A stretch of DNA of 64,000 nucleotides from Streptomyces sp. NBC_00376 (GTDB lineage Bacteria; Actinomycetota; Actinomycetes; Streptomycetales; Streptomycetaceae), in contig NZ_CP107960.1 in NCBI RefSeq assembly GCF_036077095.1, positions 4,464,001 to 4,528,000 of the forward strand. Direction: 5' to 3'. Position numbers and translations under genes: made by a program. The notes under the pieces were generated by a model. It saw nothing but the letters and a program-made list of their open reading frames with translations, did no database searches and had not been told where the DNA came from. Positions 1 through 7,376 of this stretch are shown piece after piece. Numbering within the stretch: the first letter of the stretch is position 1; each line of letters starts with the position of its first letter.

Positions 1-684
1 AACCGGACGGCCGGCGCCATGCCGCTGCCGATAACGGTCCGGGTGCCGTACGGCGGCGGGATCGGCGGGGTCGAGCACCACAGCGACTCCTCGGAGGCGT
101 ACTACATGGCGACGCCCGGTCTCCATGTCGTCACGCCCGCCACGGTCGAGGACGCGTACGGGCTGCTGAGGGCTTCGATCGCCTCGGACGATCCGGTGGT
201 GTTCCTGGAGCCGAAGCGGCTCTACTGGTCGAAGGCGGACTGGTCGCCGGAGGCGCCGGTGGCGGTGGAGCCGATCGGCCGGGCCGTGGTCCGTCGGCCG
301 GGCCGCAGCGCGACGCTGATCACGTACGGGCCGTCGCTGCCCGTCTGCATGGAGGCGGCGGAAGCGGCCGTCGAGGAGGGCTGGGACCTGGAGGTCGTGG
401 ACCTGCGCTCGCTGGTGCCGTTCGACGACGAGACCGTCGCCGCTTCGGTCCGGCGTACGGGGCGTGCGGTCGTCGTCCACGAGTCCTCCGGATTCGGCGG
501 TCCGGGCGGTGAGATCGCGGCCCGGGTGACCGAGCGCTGCTTCCACCACCTGGAGGCGCCGGTGCTGCGGGTCGCCGGGTTCGACATTCCGTATCCGCCG
601 CCGATGCAGGAGAAGCACCATCTCCCGGGCGTGGACCGGGTACTGGACGCGGTCGCCCGCTTGCAGTGGGAGGCGGAGAGCTGA
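1..684 (+). CDS. bkdB: Branched-chain 2-oxoacid dehydrogenase E1 beta, partial (5' end outside window)
   Basis: The reading frame is open from base 1, so only the C-terminal 227 residues are present. E1 beta pairs with E1 alpha to decarboxylate branched-chain 2-oxoacids with thiamine diphosphate. The segment VPYGGGIGGVEHHSDS and the ending with ITERC/VTERCFHHLEAPVLRV-type residues align closely by eye with the complete E1 beta at 21146-22126 in this window, including the FLEPKRLYW stretch and the C-terminal transketolase-type domain. An internal ATG at base 19 is not the real start, because the upstream codons still align with the paralogue. The stop overlaps the E2 start by one base (ATGA arrangement), so the two are probably translationally coupled. 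An E1 alpha gene is expected just outside the window. A pyruvate E1 beta is possible, but the duplicated bkd arrangement favours branched-chain substrates. Confidence 0.9.
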   Translation, partial: NRTAGAMPLPITVRVPYGGGIGGVEHHSDSSEAYYMATPGLHVVTPATVEDAYGLLRASIASDDPVVFLEPKRLYWSKADWSPEAPVAVEPIGRAVVRRPGRSATLITYGPSLPVCMEAAEAAVEEGWDLEVVDLRSLVPFDDETVAASVRRTGRAVVVHESSGFGGPGGEIAARVTERCFHHLEAPVLRVAGFDIPYPPPMQEKHHLPGVDRVLDAVARLQWEAES

Positions 685-2120
685 TGCCCCAGGTACTCGA
701 ATTCAAGCTGCCGGACCTCGGCGAGGGGCTCACCGAGGCGGAGATCGTGCGCTGGCTGGTGGAGGTCGGCGATGTCGTCGCCATCGACCAGCCGGTCGTC
801 GAGGTCGAGACGGCCAAGGCGATGGTGGAGGTGCCGTGTCCGTACGGGGGCGTGGTGACCGCGCGGTTCGGCGAGGAGGGCTCGGAACTGCCGGTCGGGG
901 CACCTCTGCTGACAGTGGCGGTCTCGGTGGGGGCGGATGAGGAGGGAGCGGGGTCCGGTTCGGGCTCGGGGGATGGTTCCGGGGCCGGTTCCGGTTCGGG
1001 CTCGGGGATTGGTTCCGGGGCCGAGGCGGAGTCGTCCGGCAATGTGCTGGTCGGGTACGGGACGGGTGCACCGGTGGCGCGCCGTCGTCGGGTCCGTCCC
1101 GCTGCCGTGGCTGCGGCTGTTCCGGCTGCGGCTGTTCCGACGCGGGTGCCGGTGGCTCCGGTGTCGGCTCCCGATCCCGGGCCGGGTCCGGTGCCGGGTC
1201 CGGTGGCGGTGGTCTCCCCGCTGGTACGGAAGCTGGCGCGGCAGAATGATCTTGACTTGCGGCAGCTGGTGGGATCCGGTCCGGACGGGCTGATCCTGCG
1301 GGCCGACGTCGAATCCGCGATCAGGGCGCTGGCGGAGGGGACGGCGGCTCCCCGGCCGGCCTCGGTGCCGACGCCGGAGGTGGTGATGGAGTCGGTTTCC
1401 GGTGCAGTGGCGGGCCCAGCCGCACAGCGGGTTCCGTTGCGCGGTGTACGGGGCGCGGTCGCCGACAAATTGTCGCGCAGCCGGCGGGAGATCCCCGACG
1501 CCACGTGCTGGGTCGATGCCGACGCCACCGAGCTGATGGCGGCCCGAGCCGCGATGAACAGCGCCGCCGGTCCGGCTGCCGGGCCCAAGGTGTCGGTGCT
1601 GGCGCTGCTGGCGCGGATCTGCACCGCGGCGCTGGCCCGGTTCCCCGAGCTCAATTCCACGGTGGACCTGGAAGCGCGGGAGATCGTGCGCCTGCCGGAG
1701 GTCCATCTCGGGTTCGCTGCTCAGACCGAGCGGGGCCTGGTCGTTCCCGTGGTGCGGGATGCGCAGGCCAGGAATGCCGAGTCGATCGGGGCCGAGATCG
1801 CCCGGCTGACCGAGGCGGCGCGGGCCGGGCGGCTGACCCCGGCCGAGCTGACCGGCGGCACGTTCACGCTGAACAACTACGGGGTGTTCGGAGTCGACGG
1901 GTCGACCCCGATCATCAACCACCCCGAGGCGGCGATGCTGGGCGTCGGCCGGATAGTGCCCAAGCCCTGGGTGCACCAGGGCGAGCTGGCCGTACGACAG
2001 GTGGTCCAGCTCTCGCTGACCTTCGACCACCGGGTCTGCGACGGCGGCACGGCGGGCGGCTTCCTGCGCTACATAGCCGACTGCGTGGAACAACCGGCGG
2101 TGCTGCTGCGCACGTTGTAG
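684..2120 (+). CDS. bkdC: Branched-chain 2-oxoacid dehydrogenase E2 (dihydrolipoamide acyltransferase)
   Basis: A 478-residue E2 that forms the core of the 2-oxoacid dehydrogenase complex and moves the acyl group from lipoamide to CoA. An N-terminal lipoyl domain carries the lipoylated lysine in VETAKAMVEV (about K45). A Gly/Ser/Ala-rich flexible linker follows (about residues 90-120), then an E3/E1-binding domain (SPLVRKLARQNDLDL, about 180-215). The C-terminal catalytic domain has the active-site motif FDHRVCDGG near residue 450, where paralogues usually have HRLVDG; the catalytic His and Asp are kept. I chose ATG 684 because GGAGGCGGAGAG lies just upstream and it overlaps the E1 beta stop; a GTG at 666 is less likely. 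A second E2 lies at 22137. Confidence 0.9.
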   Translation: MPQVLEFKLPDLGEGLTEAEIVRWLVEVGDVVAIDQPVVEVETAKAMVEVPCPYGGVVTARFGEEGSELPVGAPLLTVAVSVGADEEGAGSGSGSGDGSGAGSGSGSGIGSGAEAESSGNVLVGYGTGAPVARRRRVRPAAVAAAVPAAAVPTRVPVAPVSAPDPGPGPVPGPVAVVSPLVRKLARQNDLDLRQLVGSGPDGLILRADVESAIRALAEGTAAPRPASVPTPEVVMESVSGAVAGPAAQRVPLRGVRGAVADKLSRSRREIPDATCWVDADATELMAARAAMNSAAGPAAGPKVSVLALLARICTAALARFPELNSTVDLEAREIVRLPEVHLGFAAQTERGLVVPVVRDAQARNAESIGAEIARLTEAARAGRLTPAELTGGTFTLNNYGVFGVDGSTPIINHPEAAMLGVGRIVPKPWVHQGELAVRQVVQLSLTFDHRVCDGGTAGGFLRYIADCVEQPAVLLRTL

Positions 2121-2129
2121 ACGAGAACA

Positions 2130-2213
2130 GCCGCAGGCTTCCGTTTCCTCCCCTCGCTCGGTCCGGCTGATCGGCTCGATCGCCGACCGGGCGGATCGAC
2201 GGAAGCCTGCGGC
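2130..2213 (+). promoter_or_regulatory. Structured intergenic element: 15-bp inverted repeat with nested stem
   Basis: Bases 2130-2144 are the perfect reverse complement of 2199-2213 (GCCGCAGGCTTCCGT paired with its complement). The 54 bases between them hold a second imperfect stem (about 2159-2167 with 2182-2189). It may act as the bkdC terminator or as a leader structure before the mobA-like gene at 2230. No known riboswitch motif was recognised. Confidence 0.5.
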
Positions 2214-2216
2214 ACG

Positions 2217-2222
2217 CATACT
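2217..2222 (+). promoter_or_regulatory. Probable -10 box (CATACT) of the mobA-like operon
   Basis: CATACT ends eight bases before the ATG at 2230 and no Shine-Dalgarno sequence intervenes. This suggests transcription starting at or next to the start codon, giving a leaderless mRNA. The -35 region is not clear. Confidence 0.35.
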
Positions 2223-2229
2223 CGGATGC

Positions 2230-3084
2230 ATGACCGCGTATGACGCCATCGTTCTTGCCGGAGGGGCCGCCAAGCGGCTCGGCGGCGCCGACAAGCCCGG
2301 GATCCGGGTCGGGGGCCGTGCGCTGCTCGACCGGGTGCTCGCGGCCTGCGCAGGCGCGTCGACGACGGTGGTGGTGGGCGGGCGCCGGTCCACCGTGCGG
2401 CCGGTGGTCTGGACGCGCGAAGTGCCCTCGGGGGGAGGTCCGTTGGCCGCGCTCGACGCGGGGGTTCGGCGGACCACGACGGAGCGGGTTCTCGTGCTCT
2501 CCGCCGACCTGCCGTTCCTCGGAGCGGGGACGGTCGGAGCGCTCCTGGCCGCTGCCGGAGAAGGGCAGCGGGACGGGGCCCTGTGCATTGATGAGGAGGG
2601 GCGCGACCAGCCTCTCGTCGCCGTCTACCGCGCCGAGCCACTGCGCCGTGAACTCGCTCTGCTCGCCACCGAGCACGGCAGTCTGTCCGGGCTTCCCCTG
2701 CGTCTGCTGACGCCTGAGCTCGACCTTGCCCGGGTGGAGGCCGATCCCCTCGCCTCCTTCGACTGCGACACCTGGGAGGACATCGCATCGGCTCGGGCCC
2801 GCATCAGAGAGCATGGGACCGTGCTGGACGAATGGATCACCGCAGTCAAGAACGAACTCGGCATCGAACTGGACGTCGACACCGACGTCCTGCTCGATCT
2901 CGCCCGTGACGCCGCCCACGGCGTCGCCCGGCCCGCCGCACCGCTGACGACCTTCCTCGTCGGGTACGCGGCGGCCATGGCGAGCAGCGAAGCTGACGGC
3001 GACGGCGCCACGGCGGTGGCCGAGGCCGCCCGGAAGGCTGCCGCGCTCGCCCTGCGCTGGGCGGACGAGAACGGGACGCAATGA
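2230..3084 (+). CDS. MobA-like molybdenum cofactor guanylyltransferase with C-terminal DUF6457
   Basis: A 284-residue fusion. Residues 1-190 form a nucleotidyltransferase fold: the signature LAGGAAKRLGGADKP sits at residues 8-23, and a metal-binding type motif SADLPFL follows at about 97-103. This is the MobA family, which attaches GMP to molybdopterin. Residues from about 197 on (LDEWITAVKNELGI, then ARPAAPLTTFLVG) match the small DUF6457 helical domain found in actinobacteria, whose role is unknown. The gene overlaps moeA by four bases (ATGA), which fits a molybdenum cofactor operon. The signature is degenerate enough that another nucleotidyl transfer is possible. No other Moco genes are in the window. 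Confidence 0.82.
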   Translation: MTAYDAIVLAGGAAKRLGGADKPGIRVGGRALLDRVLAACAGASTTVVVGGRRSTVRPVVWTREVPSGGGPLAALDAGVRRTTTERVLVLSADLPFLGAGTVGALLAAAGEGQRDGALCIDEEGRDQPLVAVYRAEPLRRELALLATEHGSLSGLPLRLLTPELDLARVEADPLASFDCDTWEDIASARARIREHGTVLDEWITAVKNELGIELDVDTDVLLDLARDAAHGVARPAAPLTTFLVGYAAAMASSEADGDGATAVAEAARKAAALALRWADENGTQ

Positions 3085-4883
3085 CCACCGGCAGCGGCGG
3101 GTCCGACCGGCCTCCGGCCGCGGGCGTTCCGTCGGCGGGCGGCGGGCCCGTGGTGAGCAGCGGACTTGCGGCGCGGGCGGCCGAGGAGGAACGGGCCGTC
3201 GAGCAGGCCCTCGCCCTGGTCGGCAGCCGGTCGTCAAGTGAGCCCCGCCCAACGGGTCGGCATCATGCCGCGGATAGGTCCGGCGTCGCGGTTCGCTCCA
3301 GTGCCGCGGATAGGCCCGGCGTCGCGGATAGGCCCGGCACCGCGGGTCGTCCGCGGCCGACGGAAACGGAACCCGAACCCGAACCCGGTTCCTCGGTGCA
3401 GTCGCGCTGCTCCGCGCCGCCCCGCTCCGCTGACGAAGCCGAGGCAGCGCCCCGTTCGCCGGCCCTGGACCCGAGCACCGACGCTGCCCCCGGGCAGGAC
3501 CGTAACCGGCACGGCCGGAAGCACGGGCACGGGCCCACGACCTCCTGGCGGGAGGCGCGTGCGCTGGCCGCCCGGTCCGGGAGGTCCGGGCAGTCCGGGC
3601 GGGCCGGGGCGGTCCGAGCCGGCCGGCTTCCCCTTGGCCGGGCGCTCGGACACGTACTCGCCGAGCCGCTCGTCGCGCTCACCGACCTGCCGCCCTTCGA
3701 CACCTCGGCCATGGACGGCTGGGTCGTCTCCGGGCCGGGTCCCTGGAACGTCCGCAAGACCGCCGGGGCCGATGCCGGATCGAACCGGGATCTGGGCATC
3801 CTCGCCGGGCGGAGCGCCCCCGCCACGCTTCCCGACGGGGACGCCGTACGGATCGCCACCGGCGCCCGCATCCCGGCGGATGCCAACGCCGTGATCCGCA
3901 GCGAACACGCTCGCGTGGACGAGGCCACGGGGCTGCTCCACGCGAAACATCAGGTGCTCCCCGGACAGGACATCAGGCCCCGTGGCCAGGAATGCCGTGC
4001 CGGCGATCAGCTCATGCCCTCCGGAGCGCTGGTGACGCCCGCCGTCCTCGGCCTGGCCGCCGCTGCCGGGTACGACGCGCTCGTCGTGGTGCCCCGGCCT
4101 CGCGTCGACGTGCTCGTTCTCGGCGACGAACTACTGACCGGCGGTCTGCCTCACGACGGGCTGATCCGTGACGCGCTCGGCCCGATGATCGGCCCTTGGC
4201 TGCGTGCGCTGGGTGCTGAGGTCTCGGCCCCGCAGCGGCTCGGCGACGACGCGGCCGCCCTGCGGCGCGCCCTCACCACGTCCGACGCGGATCTGGTCAT
4301 CACCACTGGCGGTACGGCCGCGGGCCCCGTCGACCACGTCCACCCGGTCCTTGCCGATATCGGGGCCGAGCTGCTGGTCGACGGGGTCGCCGTCCGCCCC
4401 GGCCACCCGATGCTGCTGGCCCGCCTCAAGAAGGGCGAGGAACTCAAGAAGAACGACGGTCCGTATCTCGTTGGGTTGCCGGGCAATCCCCTGGCAGCCG
4501 TCTCCGGGCTTCTCACCCTCGCCGAGCCCCTCCTTCGCGGGCTGGCGGGACGGGAGGCGGAGGCGCCGTACCGGGTCGTCGTGCGTGACGAGGTGCAGGG
4601 GCACCCGCATGACACCCGCCTGGTGCCCGTCGTGCACCGAGCGGGCAGCGCCGCCGACGGGCGGTCGGGCGGCGGGTACGACAGCGGCGGCGCGGGAACC
4701 GGGAGCGGTGCCGAGTACGTCGTACCGCTGCACTACAACGGTCCGGCGATGCTTCGTGGGATCGCTGCCGCCGACGGGCTGGCCGTCGTACCGCCGGGCG
4801 GGGTACGGTCCGGCACCGAGGTGGAGATCCTCGATCTACCGTGGGCCTCGGCGATGCCGTGGACGGAAGGGTGTTTCACGTGA
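3081..4883 (+). CDS. moeA: Molybdopterin molybdenumtransferase MoeA with a long low-complexity N-terminal extension
   Basis: A 600-residue protein, longer than the roughly 400-430 usual for MoeA, which inserts molybdate into adenylylated molybdopterin. The MoeA core begins near residue 155 (TSWREARALAA). It contains LPPFDTSAMDGW (about 203-214), a Mo-cofactor fold with TTGGTAAGPVDHV, and the conserved VGLPGNPLAAV. Residues 1-150 are rich in Arg, Pro, Gly and Glu and include imperfect DRPGVADRPGTAGRP repeats coded at about 3268-3345. The start overlaps the MobA-like stop, so it is well fixed unless translation restarts internally. The TGA stop lies inside a perfect parS site and overlaps the start of the K+ channel gene. 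Confidence 0.88.
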   Translation: MTTGSGGSDRPPAAGVPSAGGGPVVSSGLAARAAEEERAVEQALALVGSRSSSEPRPTGRHHAADRSGVAVRSSAADRPGVADRPGTAGRPRPTETEPEPEPGSSVQSRCSAPPRSADEAEAAPRSPALDPSTDAAPGQDRNRHGRKHGHGPTTSWREARALAARSGRSGQSGRAGAVRAGRLPLGRALGHVLAEPLVALTDLPPFDTSAMDGWVVSGPGPWNVRKTAGADAGSNRDLGILAGRSAPATLPDGDAVRIATGARIPADANAVIRSEHARVDEATGLLHAKHQVLPGQDIRPRGQECRAGDQLMPSGALVTPAVLGLAAAAGYDALVVVPRPRVDVLVLGDELLTGGLPHDGLIRDALGPMIGPWLRALGAEVSAPQRLGDDAAALRRALTTSDADLVITTGGTAAGPVDHVHPVLADIGAELLVDGVAVRPGHPMLLARLKKGEELKKNDGPYLVGLPGNPLAAVSGLLTLAEPLLRGLAGREAEAPYRVVVRDEVQGHPHDTRLVPVVHRAGSAADGRSGGGYDSGGAGTGSGAEYVVPLHYNGPAMLRGIAAADGLAVVPPGGVRSGTEVEILDLPWASAMPWTEGCFT

Positions 4884-4886
4884 AAC
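4873..4886 (+). promoter_or_regulatory. parS site (ParB-binding), perfect match
   Basis: The 14-base palindrome GTTTCACGTGAAAC is the established Streptomyces parS sequence bound by ParB for chromosome segregation. It covers both the moeA stop codon (4881-4883) and the GTG start of the next gene (4880-4882), so these bases serve three functions. parS sites cluster near oriC in Streptomyces, which places this window near the origin. Confidence 0.92.
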
Positions 4887-5983
4887 TTCCCGGCCACGAT
4901 GCGATGGCCAGGCGCGCTGACGAGCATGCCGTACCCACACGGGTGCTGTTGCCACGCAGGGTTGTCGACGGACCGGCGAGGCAGGTTGCCAAGCGGCTGA
5001 TGATGGCGCTGCTGGTGCTTGCCACAACGGTGCTGATCGTCTGGCTGGACCGCGGCGGATATCACGACGCAGCTGACGACAAGGTCGATCTGCTGGACGC
5101 GGTGTACTACGCGACGGTCACCCTCTCCACCACCGGCTACGGCGACATCACCCCGTACGGGGACGGCGCCCGGCTCACCAATGTGGTGCTCGTGACGCCA
5201 CTGCGGGTGCTCTTCCTGATCATCCTGGTCGGCACCACTCTTGAGGTCCTCACGGAGCGGACCCGGGAGGATTTCCGGCTGAAGCGTTGGAGAACCAACT
5301 TGCGTGATCACACCGTTGTCGTCGGCTTCGGGACGAAGGGCCGTTCGGCCATCCAGACCCTGTGTGCCACCGGCCTGAAGAAGGAACAGATCGTCATCGT
5401 CGACCCGGCGACCAAGGTGATCGAGATCGCCAACGCCGAAGGGTTCGTCGGGGTGGTCGGCGACGCGACGCGCAGCGAGGTGCTGTTGCGGGCCGAGCTC
5501 CAGAAGGCGCGTCAGATCATCATCGCCACCCAGCGCGACGACACGGCGGTGCTGGTGGCGCTGACGGCCCGGCAGCTCAACCGTGGCGCGAAGATCGTCG
5601 CGGCGGTGCGCGAGGAGGAGAACGCCCCGTTGCTCCGGCAGTCCGGTGCCGACGCGGTGATCACCAGTGCCAGTGCGGCGGGCCGGCTGCTGGGCCTCTC
5701 CGTCCTCAGCCCCAGCGCGGGCACGGTGATGGAGGATCTGATCCAGCAGGGCAGCGGACTCGATCTCGTCGAACGGCCGGTGATAAAGGCCGAGGTGGGC
5801 AAGAGCGTCCGGGAGACCGAGGACCTCGTGGTCAGCGTGTTGCGGGGGCATCGGCTGCTGGGTTACGACGATCCGGCGGCCAGCCCTTTGCAGTTGACCG
5901 ACCGGCTGATCACCATCGTGCGTGCCTCGAACGAGTCGCCGTCGGACGGCACGCCCACCGGACTGCCGCGCCCACGCGACTGA
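4880..5983 (+). CDS. Two-transmembrane potassium channel family protein with RCK/TrkA-N domain
   Basis: A 367-residue ion channel. The first membrane helix is about residues 41-57. A pore loop follows with the K+ selectivity filter TTGYGD at 84-89, then a second helix at about 98-118 (VLVTPLRVLFLIILVGT). A cytosolic RCK domain starts near 130, with the Rossmann glycine motif VVGFGTKGRSA; a C-terminal TrkA-C-like part is likely. I chose GTG 4880 because GGAAGGG ends eight bases upstream and it overlaps the moeA stop; in-frame GTGs lie further upstream. The first codons are fixed by the parS sequence (VKLPGHD). Coupling to molybdenum cofactor genes looks like positional conservation rather than shared function. 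The ligand of the RCK domain cannot be told. Confidence 0.87.
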   Translation: MKLPGHDAMARRADEHAVPTRVLLPRRVVDGPARQVAKRLMMALLVLATTVLIVWLDRGGYHDAADDKVDLLDAVYYATVTLSTTGYGDITPYGDGARLTNVVLVTPLRVLFLIILVGTTLEVLTERTREDFRLKRWRTNLRDHTVVVGFGTKGRSAIQTLCATGLKKEQIVIVDPATKVIEIANAEGFVGVVGDATRSEVLLRAELQKARQIIIATQRDDTAVLVALTARQLNRGAKIVAAVREEENAPLLRQSGADAVITSASAAGRLLGLSVLSPSAGTVMEDLIQQGSGLDLVERPVIKAEVGKSVRETEDLVVSVLRGHRLLGYDDPAASPLQLTDRLITIVRASNESPSDGTPTGLPRPRD

Positions 5984-5997
5984 CCGGTCCGGCCCTT

Positions 5998-6078
5998 TGC
6001 GTGCGGCTGGTTTCGCCACCTGCGTACGGCAGGCGGCCCCCTGCGTGCGGCTGGTTTCGCCCCCTGCGTACGGCAGGC
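5998..6078 (+). repeat. Two direct copies of a 37-bp intergenic unit
   Basis: Bases 5998-6034 and 6042-6078 are near-identical (one difference), 44 bases apart. Each starts TGCGTGCGGCTGG and ends with a small hairpin CCTGC-GTACG-GCAGG. They fill the gap between the K+ channel and the quinone oxidoreductase genes and may act as a terminator or be a decaying duplication. Confidence 0.7.
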
Positions 6079-6149
6079 TTCGCTCCCGTCTGCGGATGAC
6101 CGGACCGGCCCCGTGCGGCGTCCTTCGTGGTCCTTCATCTGCGACGGAG

Positions 6150-6155
6150 TAGCCT
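6150..6155 (+). promoter_or_regulatory. Probable -10 box (TAGCCT), leaderless start
   Basis: TAGCCT lies seven bases before the ATG at 6163, with no ribosome-binding site between. The spacing fits a transcript that begins at the start codon. The same hexamer precedes aspS in this window. Confidence 0.4.
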
Positions 6156-6162
6156 CGCCGCC

Positions 6163-7149
6163 ATGTATGCGATCACGATCCCTGAACCGGGCGGCCCCGA
6201 GGCACTCGTCTGGGCCGAGGTGCCCGATCCGGTTGCCGGCGAGGGCGAGGTCCTCGTCGATGTCGTGTCCAGCGCGGTCAATCGCGCCGATGTGTTGCAG
6301 CGGCAGGGGTTCTACAACCCGCCGCCCGGTGCGTCCCCGTATCCCGGCCTGGAGTGTTCGGGCCGCATCTCGGCGATCGGGCCCGGCGTGACGGGCTGGT
6401 CGGTCGGCGACGAGGTGTGTGCGCTGCTCTCGGGCGGCGGATACGCGGAGAAGGTCGCGGTGCCCGCCGGGCAGCTGCTGCCCGTGCCGGACGGCGTCGA
6501 ACCGGCTCTGGCCGCGGCGCTGCCCGAGGTGACGGCCACGGTCTGGTCCAACGTCTTCATGGTGGCCCATCTGCGCCCCGGCGAGACCCTGTTGGTGCAC
6601 GGCGGCTCCAGCGGCATCGGCACGATGGCGATCCAGCTCGCCAAGGCCGTGGGCGCGCGGGTCGCGGTCACCGCCGGGGGACCGGAGAAGCTGGCGCGCT
6701 GCGCGGAGCTCGGGGCCGACATCCTGATCGACTACCGGGAGCAGGACTTCGTGGAGGAGCTGCACAAGGCGACCGACGGGGCCGGTGCGGACGTCATCCT
6801 CGACATCGTCGGTGCGAAGTACCTGGACCGGAACGTGCAGGCGCTCGCCGTCAACGGCAGGCTGGCCATCATCGGCCTCCAGGGCGGTATCAAGGGCGAG
6901 CTGAATCTCGGCGCCCTGCTGAACAAGCGGGCCGCCGTCACCGCGACCTCGCTGCGCGGCCGCCCGCTCGCGGAGAAGGCTGCCATTGTCGCCGCCGTGC
7001 GTGAGCACGTCTGGCCGCTGATCGCGGACGGGGTCGTACGGCCGGTCGTGGACCGCATCGTGCCGATGCCGGACGCCGCCGAGGCCCACCGGGTGCTGGA
7101 GTCCAGCGCGCACATCGGGAAGGTACTGCTGCAGGCCCCGACGGCCTGA
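6163..7149 (+). CDS. NAD(P)H-quinone oxidoreductase, PIG3/zinc-less medium-chain dehydrogenase family
   Basis: A 328-residue soluble oxidoreductase. The N-terminal GroES-like half reads MYAITIPEPGGPEAL and VNRADVLQRQGFYNPPPG, the signature of the PIG3 (TP53I3-like) quinone oxidoreductases. The central Rossmann domain carries the NADPH-binding motif HGGSSGIGTMAIQLAK (about 145-160). The zinc-binding residues of alcohol dehydrogenases are missing, as expected. ATG 6163 is preferred over an upstream GTG (6127) because the homologous N-terminus begins here and a -10 box sits just upstream. It is followed by a strong hairpin. The physiological substrate, probably quinones or reactive carbonyls, cannot be told from sequence. 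Confidence 0.88.
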   Translation: MYAITIPEPGGPEALVWAEVPDPVAGEGEVLVDVVSSAVNRADVLQRQGFYNPPPGASPYPGLECSGRISAIGPGVTGWSVGDEVCALLSGGGYAEKVAVPAGQLLPVPDGVEPALAAALPEVTATVWSNVFMVAHLRPGETLLVHGGSSGIGTMAIQLAKAVGARVAVTAGGPEKLARCAELGADILIDYREQDFVEELHKATDGAGADVILDIVGAKYLDRNVQALAVNGRLAIIGLQGGIKGELNLGALLNKRAAVTATSLRGRPLAEKAAIVAAVREHVWPLIADGVVRPVVDRIVPMPDAAEAHRVLESSAHIGKVLLQAPTA

Positions 7150-7153
7150 AACC

Positions 7154-7191
7154 GGCCCGGCGCACAGGTCGTGGACCATGTGCGCCGGGCC
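7154..7191 (+). terminator. Rho-independent-type hairpin after the quinone oxidoreductase
   Basis: Bases 7154-7166 (GGCCCGGCGCACA) pair with 7179-7191, with a smaller GGTC/GACC stem inside the loop. There is no T-run, as is common in high-GC actinobacteria. Confidence 0.75.
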
Positions 7192-7222
7192 TCGGTGTCG
7201 CCCGCTGCCGGGGGACATATCA

Positions 7223-7355
7223 GGGATCAGCGATCAGGGATCAGCGATCAGGGATCGGGGATCGGGGATCAGGGATCAGCGATCAGGGATCGGGGATCGG
7301 GGATCAGCGATCAGGGATCAGGGGTCAGGGGTCAGGGGTCAGGGGTCAGGGATAT
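7223..7355 (+). repeat. Heptamer tandem repeat (GSGATCR / GGGGTCA), about 19 units
   Basis: Starting at 7223 the sequence consists of about 18 consecutive 7-bp units: GGGATCA, GCGATCA and GGGATCG in an irregular order, then four GGGGTCA units and a degenerate last unit. It lies between the 3' ends of the converging quinone oxidoreductase and bpa genes. It is a microsatellite-like tract, probably variable in number between strains. Confidence 0.9.
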
Positions 7356-7376
7356 CGGAGGTGCAGGGGCCGAGGG

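Noticed and set aside
222..2588. 788-residue open frame on the minus strand
   Set aside because: Arg/Pro/His-rich shadow of the bkdC and mobA-like genes, no domain and no codon bias of its own.
7223..7355. CRISPR array
   Set aside because: Units are 7 bp with no spacers; it is a simple tandem repeat.
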